Below, one piece after another: positions 7,131-10,644 of a stretch of 10,644 nt of DNA; position 1 is the stretch's first letter; each line of letters starts with the position of its first letter. A model generated the notes under the pieces. It did not search any database, was not told the DNA's origin, and worked only from the letters and a program-made list of their open reading frames with translations. Position numbers and translations under genes: made by a program. Source of the stretch: Methylophilaceae bacterium (GTDB lineage Bacteria > Pseudomonadota > Gammaproteobacteria > Burkholderiales > Methylophilaceae); the NCBI GenBank assembly GCA_025362115.1, contig JANYIK010000165.1, positions 1-10,644 of the forward strand, written 5' to 3'.

Positions 7131-7409
7131 CTAGTGGTAATCCACAATTTCCACATCGTATGCGCCATCTTCCTGCCACCGGAAACATACCCGCCACTGG
7201 TCATTGATGCGTATGCTGTGTTGCCCCTTACGATTGCCTTTCAAGGGCTCCAGTTGGTTGTCCGGCGGCACCGTCAGACTGTGTAAAACAGTTGCTGCGT
7301 GCAACTGGAGCAACTTTCGCCGTGCTACCCGTTCGATGTTTTTGAATCGAGGTGCGGATCGGCTATTGAAAAGCGCCTCGGTATCTGCACATGCGAACGA
7401 ATGAATCAT
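7131..7409 (-). CDS. higB: HigB-family toxin (RelE/ParE superfamily)
   Basis: A 92-aa toxin of the HigB group, expected to be a ribosome-dependent mRNA interferase held inactive by HigA. It matches the family end to end: MIHSFACADTEALFNS, RFKNIERVARRKLLQLHAA, VPPDNQLEPLKGNRKGQHSIRIN, DQWRVCFRW and a C-terminal DVEIVDYH. The start at 7409 is fixed by the conserved MI-SF beginning. There is no Shine-Dalgarno, and the predicted transcription start falls on or next to the ATG, so the message is probably leaderless. higA follows on the same strand. No frameshift or missing region is visible, so the module looks intact. Confidence 0.9.
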   Translation of the reverse strand: MIHSFACADTEALFNSRSAPRFKNIERVARRKLLQLHAATVLHSLTVPPDNQLEPLKGNRKGQHSIRINDQWRVCFRWQEDGAYDVEIVDYH

Positions 7410-7414
7410 GGCGA

Positions 7415-7443
7415 ATGATATTCCGCTATACGGAACCCGTCAA
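7415..7443 (-). promoter_or_regulatory. higBA promoter with an inverted repeat filling the spacer
   Basis: On the minus strand: -35 TTGACG (7443-7438), a 17-bp spacer, then -10 TATCAT (7420-7415). The spacer contains an inverted repeat with arms TTCCG and CGGAA around a 5-bp centre (7421-7435), ideally placed for HigA to block RNA polymerase. The -10 element ends 5 bases before the higB ATG, so transcription should start at or one base into the start codon. Confidence 0.75.
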
Positions 7444-7606
7444 ATGGAATGAAGAAATTAAGTATTCGTAGGGTGGGCACGGCTTCATCGTACCTTCGCG
7501 GTATGCGCCGGAAACCCCTTTATTCAGGGTTCGCGTGGGCAACACGTTGCCCACGCTGCGGGGGTAAAGCCGTAAAGGTTAAAAGGCATAAGCTTCCTCC
7601 ATTGCA
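7444..7606. repeat. Intergenic region with a GTAGGGTGGGCA-type repeat
   Basis: This 163-bp gap lies between the caspase-like gene and the higBA promoter. From 7468 it holds a GTAGGGTGGGCAC motif, and at 7533-7556 an inverted repeat with perfect 10-bp arms (GCGTGGGCAA and TTGCCCACGC) and a 4-base loop. These are typical parts of a dispersed proteobacterial repeat. The hairpin could slow or end transcription from the caspase-like gene, but neither side has a T run. No coding frame is convincing. Confidence 0.55.
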
Positions 7607-9307
7607 TTACGGAAGCGTCCTGGATAGACGGAACCCGAGGTTGTCGTTGCGGTTCGCCGGTCCGTACCTGCCGCGAATGGCAGCGCGCGCGAGCTGCGGA
7701 TAGTAGTTCCAGGAGCCACCGCGCTCCACGCGCCAATCATGCTGATTGTCGTACAGGTTATCCATCCATTGCCATACGTTGCCGCTCATGTCATATAGAC
7801 CATAGCCATTCGGCTGCTTCTGGCCTACCGGATGCATGCGACCGTCACTGTTGTCGTGGTGCCATGCCACCGCATTGATGTCGTCGCTGCCGCAATACTC
7901 GTGGCTGCTGCCCCCGTCACAGGCGTATTTCCATTCATCCTCGTTTGGCAAGCGGTATTGCTTTCCGGTCTTGGCGTTGAGTTTCTGGATAAATGCCTGC
8001 GCGTCATTCCAGCTCACCTTTTCAACTGGGCAGTTATCACCACAATCTGAGAAATTGCTTGGATTGTTCCCCATAACCGCCTTCCATTGCCCCTGAGTGA
8101 CCGTGTATTTGCCCATCGCATAATTCTTGCCGGGGATGGGAATCATCTCCGGGCAATCCGGACAGTCTTTGAAGACCCCGCCCGCACTGACCGTTGTTGC
8201 TTGCTGCTGTTGAACGGGGGGCGGGGGCACCGTTTGTGCTGGCGTGACCGCTTGCTGTTGCGATGGCACCGGGGCTGGTGGCGCACCCAGTTTTTTGCTC
8301 TTCTGCCTAGCCAGCACACCATGCTTGCCATTCGGGTATTGTTTCAGGTAATCCTCAAAATCGTTCTTCTGTTGGCTATCCTTGATGCCGTCCCAGTATT
8401 GCTGTTCGATCTCGTCGGCACTCTCAACACGGGCACGGGGGGCGTTGTCTTCACCGGTCGGCACGTTGATGGTTTCGATCCTGGCCACTTGCGTACCACT
8501 GCCGCCACACCCGGCAAAGCAGAAGTCGCCTTCGATGCTGCCTTCCATCCAGGGTTCCTGCCTGCCATCCGAGGCTTTTTTGACCTCGGTCACCACTTTT
8601 TTCAGCGAGAGTTCGATTTGCTGCTGGCTATCCATCTGCATCAGCAGTTTGCTGGTATAAAGCCCGTTTTTGCCGTCACCGTCTGCTGCCACACTGCCGG
8701 GACGGGTGGCGTAGGAGATCAGCGTGCCGGAAGGAGCCTCCACCTTGGCAAGTCCACCAGCGGCAGAGCGGAAGCTGCGGGCATAGGGATTGTTGCGGCA
8801 GGCATCGAGAAACACCAGATTGAGCCGGGTCTTGGCTGTCTCCAGTACATCCATGATCTGTTTCACCGACAGGCTTTGATTGGGTACGTCTTCTTCGACA
8901 GAAATGTCAGCATCTACTGCGGGCAGGTAGTTCTCGCCTTTGATCTGCAAACCATGCCCGGCGTAGAACACCAACGCCACCGCACCGGGACTGAGCTTGC
9001 TGCGGAATTCGCTCAAGGTACGGCCAATCTGCTTGGCTTGCAGGTTGCTGCGCTCTATGACTTCAAAGCCCAACGTACGTAATTTGGCGGCCATATCTTT
9101 GGCATCGTTGACCGGGTTTTTGAGCGGAGAACCGGTATAGGCGGAATTGCCAATCACCAAGGCAACACGCTGCTCGTTGGCGGCGGGGGTAGCCACTGCG
9201 CTGGTTTCCAGGTTGCGCTTGGGTTTGGCCTGCGCCTTTTTATCGGCGGCAGATACCGAAGATGACAACAGGCAGATTAACAATGCAAAAAATATGCGTT
9301 TCATCAT
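7607..9307 (-). CDS. Secreted caspase-like (peptidase C14) protein with C-terminal SUMF1/FGE domain
   Basis: A 566-aa protein from the ATG at 9307, which has AGGA 9 bases upstream; a GTG at 9325 would add six residues. A Sec signal peptide (MMKRIFFALLICLLSSSVSA) predicts export. The caspase-like domain spans about 46-260: RVALVIGNSAY, catalytic His118 in FYAGHGLQ and Cys170 in VFLDACRNNPY. A helical segment with DFEDYLKQYPNGKHG follows, then a Pro/Gln-rich linker (about 342-372). The rest is a SUMF1-type domain: YTVTQGQWKAVMG, YRLPNEDEWKYAC, NVWQWMDN, RGGSW and GFRL at the end. That domain is short at its start, because the usual GGSF-MGS stretch before KYTVTQ is missing. It also lacks the two cysteines of formylglycine-generating enzymes (RGRYG and GFRL in their place), so it is probably a binding or structural fold. 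The substrate is unknown. A stand-alone promoter in 9308-9467 is likely but not clearly visible. Confidence 0.88.
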   Translation of the reverse strand: MMKRIFFALLICLLSSSVSAADKKAQAKPKRNLETSAVATPAANEQRVALVIGNSAYTGSPLKNPVNDAKDMAAKLRTLGFEVIERSNLQAKQIGRTLSEFRSKLSPGAVALVFYAGHGLQIKGENYLPAVDADISVEEDVPNQSLSVKQIMDVLETAKTRLNLVFLDACRNNPYARSFRSAAGGLAKVEAPSGTLISYATRPGSVAADGDGKNGLYTSKLLMQMDSQQQIELSLKKVVTEVKKASDGRQEPWMEGSIEGDFCFAGCGGSGTQVARIETINVPTGEDNAPRARVESADEIEQQYWDGIKDSQQKNDFEDYLKQYPNGKHGVLARQKSKKLGAPPAPVPSQQQAVTPAQTVPPPPVQQQQATTVSAGGVFKDCPDCPEMIPIPGKNYAMGKYTVTQGQWKAVMGNNPSNFSDCGDNCPVEKVSWNDAQAFIQKLNAKTGKQYRLPNEDEWKYACDGGSSHEYCGSDDINAVAWHHDNSDGRMHPVGQKQPNGYGLYDMSGNVWQWMDNLYDNQHDWRVERGGSWNYYPQLARAAIRGRYGPANRNDNLGFRLSRTLP

Positions 9308-9467
9308 GTTCTTCTTTCCTGTCACTAGCGGTGAATGCTGCTGACTTTAGTCCATCCAGTCTCAATTGAGGTGGCCTGATTGTACTTAGAACTCTATCAC
9401 CTCCAACCGAATAAGCAATATAGCCGTTACGACTACCCTACCTTAAACTGTTTTTCCGGGTTGGAGA
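9308..9467. other. Divergent intergenic region upstream of the caspase-like gene
   Basis: No gene is seen. An 8-bp inverted repeat (CTCCAACC at 9401-9408 with GGTTGGAG at 9459-9466) spans 66 bases. On the minus strand, TTGGAG followed 16 bp later by TACAAT is a weak promoter candidate for the caspase-like gene. The rest shows nothing recognisable. Confidence 0.35.
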
Positions 9468-9483
9468 TGTGAGGTTCCTCACA
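9468..9483. promoter_or_regulatory. Perfect CRP-consensus site upstream of AbrB copy 1
   Basis: TGTGA-GGTTCC-TCACA matches the CRP core at all ten defined positions and has 7-bp palindromic arms. Its centre (9475.5) lies at -61.5 from the transcription start (9537) predicted from the -10 hexamer at 9525-9530, the classic class I activator position. It is about 168 bp before the caspase-like start codon on the other strand, so it could serve either direction. CRP, Vfr and CRP-like paralogues share this motif. Binding is inferred. Confidence 0.55.
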
Positions 9484-9500
9484 ATTTATACCACATTAAA

Positions 9501-9530
9501 ATTCCCACCAGGTGGGAATCTTGTTATGAT
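9501..9530 (+). promoter_or_regulatory. Operator and promoter of AbrB-type antitoxin copy 1
   Basis: An inverted repeat with perfect 9-bp arms, ATTCCCACC and GGTGGGAAT, around one base lies at 9501-9519. It overlaps the -35 region (TTCCCA, 17 bp from the -10). The -10 hexamer is TATGAT at 9525-9530. The same arrangement recurs at 10499-10528 upstream of copy 2, which strongly supports function. Autorepression by the AbrB-type antitoxin is the natural inference. Confidence 0.75.
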
Positions 9531-9647
9531 GCCATGAAAGGAGGTGGCCTAATTATGCAAGCCGTAATTGCAAGCAAGGGTCGTTTGGTGATTCCAAAGG
9601 AAATCCGGGATGCCTTGGGTGTCGGTGATGGTGATTCCGTGGAAATC
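9501..9647 (+). repeat. Direct repeat, copy 1 (operator, promoter and antitoxin start)
   Basis: This segment is about 95% identical to 10499-10644. The differences are seven substitutions and one 1-base indel. Four substitutions and the indel are upstream of the start codon; the three in the coding part are all synonymous (CCA/CCC, GAA/GAG, ATC/ATT). The repeat may extend further, but the window ends inside copy 2. Confidence 0.9.
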
Positions 9648-9749
9648 AATCTGGATGGCGCGTCTGCCGCCAGTCCACATGCCCTTGGCGGTGATTATGG
9701 GGCAACCCTGGTAAAGGTTGGTTGCACTACCTATGCTGTCACGCGCTGA
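9555..9749 (+). CDS. AbrB/SpoVT-type antitoxin, copy 1, with an atypical C-terminus
   Basis: A 64-aa protein starting with the swapped-hairpin AbrB DNA-binding fold: MQAVIASKGRLVIPKEIRDALG, then GDSVEINLDG. Such proteins are usually VapB-like antitoxins. The start is ATG 9555, preceded by a perfect AAGGAGGT 9 bases upstream. An in-frame ATG at 9534 overlaps the ribosome binding site and precedes the predicted transcription start. In copy 2 a 1-base indel puts the equivalent ATG out of frame, so it is not the real start. After residue 35 the protein departs from the family (ASAASPHALGGDYG... CTTYAVTR). No PIN-type toxin follows; instead its last 19 bp overlap the end of the convergent HI1420-like gene. 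It is probably a truncated or chimeric antitoxin that may still bind DNA. Confidence 0.7.
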   Translation: MQAVIASKGRLVIPKEIRDALGVGDGDSVEINLDGASAASPHALGGDYGATLVKVGCTTYAVTR

Positions 9750-10063
9750 TCCGGTTCCACCGAGAGCTTCATTCCAACCGCCTTTAACACCGCAAGCAGC
9801 GTTTTTAATGTGGGATTACCTTTGGCTGAAAGCGTCCTATAGAGCGCCTCACGACTTATCCCTGCTTCAGTAGCGATTGTTCCAAGGCCGCCGTAAGCTT
9901 CGGCAACGGTACGAAGGGCGAGGAGCCCCGCTGCGCGATCCTCAGGGTTGTCAAGTGACTCCATGGCAGCTTTTAGATATTCGACAGCCAGCTCGCGATC
10001 TGCCCGTAGTTCAGCCACTTCACGATCATGATGAGATACTGCCGCTTTTAGTGACTTGGTCAT
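9731..10063 (-). CDS. HI1420-type antitoxin (addiction module antidote, HTH)
   Basis: A 110-aa DNA-binding antidote protein. The N-terminus (MTKSLKAAVSHHDREVAELRADRELAVEYLKAAM) resembles HI1420-type antidotes. A C-terminal helix-turn-helix follows at about 50-97 (ALRTVAEAYGGLGTIATEAG, ISREALYRTLSAKGNPTLKTLLAVLKAVG). The frame is open to an ATG at 10174, but that would overlap the toxin gene extensively. ATG 10063 has GGAGG 5 bases upstream and overlaps the toxin stop as ATGA, the usual translational coupling. The 3' end overlaps AbrB copy 1 by 19 bp on the opposite strand. Confidence 0.85.
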   Translation of the reverse strand: MTKSLKAAVSHHDREVAELRADRELAVEYLKAAMESLDNPEDRAAGLLALRTVAEAYGGLGTIATEAGISREALYRTLSAKGNPTLKTLLAVLKAVGMKLSVEPDQRVTA

Positions 10064-10401
10064 TTTTGCCTCCGTTTCCAATCTTCCCAGAATTCTTTGG
10101 CGGTCTTTATATCCGCGGGTTGTGATTTCTTGGAACCACCACACAGCAAGATTACAACTGTTTTTCCATAACATCCGAAGTACACTCGATACCCAGCACC
10201 GAGATGCTCCCGCAATTCTTGCAGCCCATCACCAACAGCATCACAATCACCGAAATTCCCCGCCTCCAACCGCTTTAGGCGTACTCTAATTTTGGCTTGC
10301 GCCTGTTTATCCCGTAACGACAAAAGCCACTCGGTGAATGGTTCCTTGCCGTCTTTGGTCTGGTATCGTAGGACTTCAATCACATGGGTAGTGTAACTCA
10401 T
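10060..10401 (-). CDS. HI1419-type RelE/ParE-superfamily toxin (Gp49-like)
   Basis: A 113-aa toxin of the phage Gp49/HI1419 addiction-module killer group, expected to be an mRNA interferase. Family marks are FTEWLLSLRDKQAQAKIRVRLKRLEAGNFGD, LREHLGAGYRVYFG and the very typical LLCGGSKKSQPADIKTAKEFW near the C-terminus. The toxin comes first and the antidote second with a 4-base overlap, as in HI1419/HI1420. No strong ribosome binding site precedes ATG 10401. The pair sits between two copies of an AbrB-type antitoxin start and runs opposite to them, so it looks like an inserted module. It appears intact. Confidence 0.88.
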   Translation of the reverse strand: MSYTTHVIEVLRYQTKDGKEPFTEWLLSLRDKQAQAKIRVRLKRLEAGNFGDCDAVGDGLQELREHLGAGYRVYFGCYGKTVVILLCGGSKKSQPADIKTAKEFWEDWKRRQK

Positions 10402-10469
10402 AAGCTACAAAAGGGTAAGCCATCGGGTCAAAATTGGCCGCTGGACATGGAGACTCATCGCCCCATAAT

Positions 10470-10485
10470 TGAGAAATTTATCACA
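10470..10485. promoter_or_regulatory. CRP-like site upstream of AbrB copy 2
   Basis: TGAGA-AATTTA-TCACA matches the CRP core at 9 of 10 positions. Its centre is at -57.5 relative to the start (10535) predicted from the copy 2 -10 hexamer, about 4 bp off the -61.5 position seen in copy 1. It also lies upstream of the divergent toxin gene. Weaker than the copy 1 site. Confidence 0.3.
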
Positions 10486-10498
10486 AACTCCGGACAAA

Positions 10499-10528
10499 AT
10501 TCCCACCCGGTGGGAATTTTGTTATGAT
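10499..10528 (+). promoter_or_regulatory. Operator and promoter of AbrB-type antitoxin copy 2
   Basis: ATTCCCACC and GGTGGGAAT arms flank one base at 10499-10517, with a -10 TATGAT at 10523-10528 in exactly the same spacing as copy 1. The central base differs (C instead of A) while both arms are unchanged, supporting a conserved dyad operator. Confidence 0.75.
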
Positions 10529-10551
10529 GTCATGAAAGGAGGTGGTCTATT

Positions 10552-10644
10552 ATGCAAGCCGTAATTGCAAGCAAGGGTCGTTTGGTGATTCCCAAGGAGA
10601 TTCGGGATGCCTTGGGTGTCGGTGATGGTGATTCCGTGGAAATC
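10552..10644 (+). CDS. AbrB/SpoVT-type antitoxin, copy 2 (partial at the window end)
   Basis: The 31 visible codons encode exactly the same peptide as the first 31 of copy 1 (MQAVIASKGRLVIPKEI..., ending DSVEI). AAGGAGGT lies 8 bases before the ATG. This copy probably continues into a normal antitoxin, perhaps followed by a PIN-type toxin, but that is outside the window. Confidence 0.8.
   Translation, partial: MQAVIASKGRLVIPKEIRDALGVGDGDSVEI

Larger units (their letters stand above)
10499..10644 (+). repeat. Direct repeat, copy 2 (truncated by the window end)
   Basis: Second copy of the operator, promoter and antitoxin start found at 9501-9647, 998 bp downstream. A 1-base deletion lies between the ribosome binding site and the start codon. 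Identity continues to the last base of the window, so the true end is not visible. Confidence 0.9.

Noticed and set aside
7533..7556. Strong hairpin as a Rho-independent terminator for the caspase-like gene
   Set aside because: The 10-bp stem is perfect, but no T run follows on either strand, so it is listed only as a repeat.
8087..9082. A 331-codon open frame on the plus strand
   Set aside because: It is antisense to the caspase-SUMF1 gene, which has a signal peptide, catalytic residues and domain order. The antisense product has no recognisable features.
9468..9483. FNR-type site instead of CRP
   Set aside because: FNR sites read TTGAT-N4-ATCAA; this dyad has the TGTGA/TCACA halves and 6-bp centre of CRP.
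10064..10174. Extended N-terminus for the HI1420-like antidote
   Set aside because: It would overlap the toxin gene by over 100 bases, whereas ATG 10063 has GGAGG and an ATGA overlap with the toxin stop.
10403..10431. Promoter for the HI1419-like toxin using TTGACC at 10431-10426
   Set aside because: The hexamers at 17-18 bp (GTAGCT or TAGCTT) are poor, and the implied start would lie downstream of the toxin ATG.
9501..10644. A composite transposon bounded by the direct repeats
   Set aside because: No transposase is encoded and the repeats are promoter and coding sequence of an antitoxin, not insertion sequence ends.

Overview
The window comes from a proteobacterial chromosome, most probably a betaproteobacterium; a Nitrosomonadales or Gallionellaceae-like organism is a guess. 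The reasons are the style of the Mfd protein, the paired FecR/CHASE2-cyclase genes, and an abundance of short GC-rich dispersed palindromic repeats. No rRNA, tRNA, CRISPR array or transposase gene was seen.

Layout. (1) 1-369: the tail of a small DUF2934-like gene, then a composite palindrome-rich repeat and a Rho-independent terminator. (2) 415-3882 (+): mfd, the transcription-repair coupling factor, carrying an 84-bp palindromic repeat translated in frame. (3) 3883-3989: mosaic of dispersed repeats between convergent genes. (4) 6625-3990 (-): a CHASE2 class III nucleotide cyclase followed 11 bp later by a secreted FecR-domain protein, probably one operon. (5) 7409-6810 (-): a higBA toxin-antitoxin (TA) module with a very clear promoter whose spacer holds an inverted repeat, and a toxin mRNA that looks leaderless. 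(6) 9307-7607 (-): a secreted caspase-like (peptidase C14) protein fused to a SUMF1/FGE-type domain. (7) 9468-10644: two near-identical copies of an AbrB-type antitoxin promoter and gene start, about 1 kb apart, flanking an oppositely oriented HI1419/HI1420-type TA pair.

How the parts may work together. The cyclase, FecR protein and caspase-SUMF1 protein all place sensory or effector domains outside the cytoplasmic membrane and are encoded on the same strand. Three sites match the CRP core TGTGA-N6-TCACA: a perfect one upstream of AbrB copy 1, centred at -61.5 from the predicted start of transcription; a 9/10 match upstream of the cyclase gene; and a 9/10 match upstream of AbrB copy 2. This suggests a local cAMP-CRP circuit linking an envelope-sensing cyclase to itself and to an accessory TA locus. 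That is inference: neither cyclase specificity nor CRP binding can be proven from sequence.

The right-hand 1.2 kb looks like an accessory region built by duplication and TA module insertion. The three coding differences between the two antitoxin copies are all synonymous, which suggests both N-terminal DNA-binding parts have been under selection.
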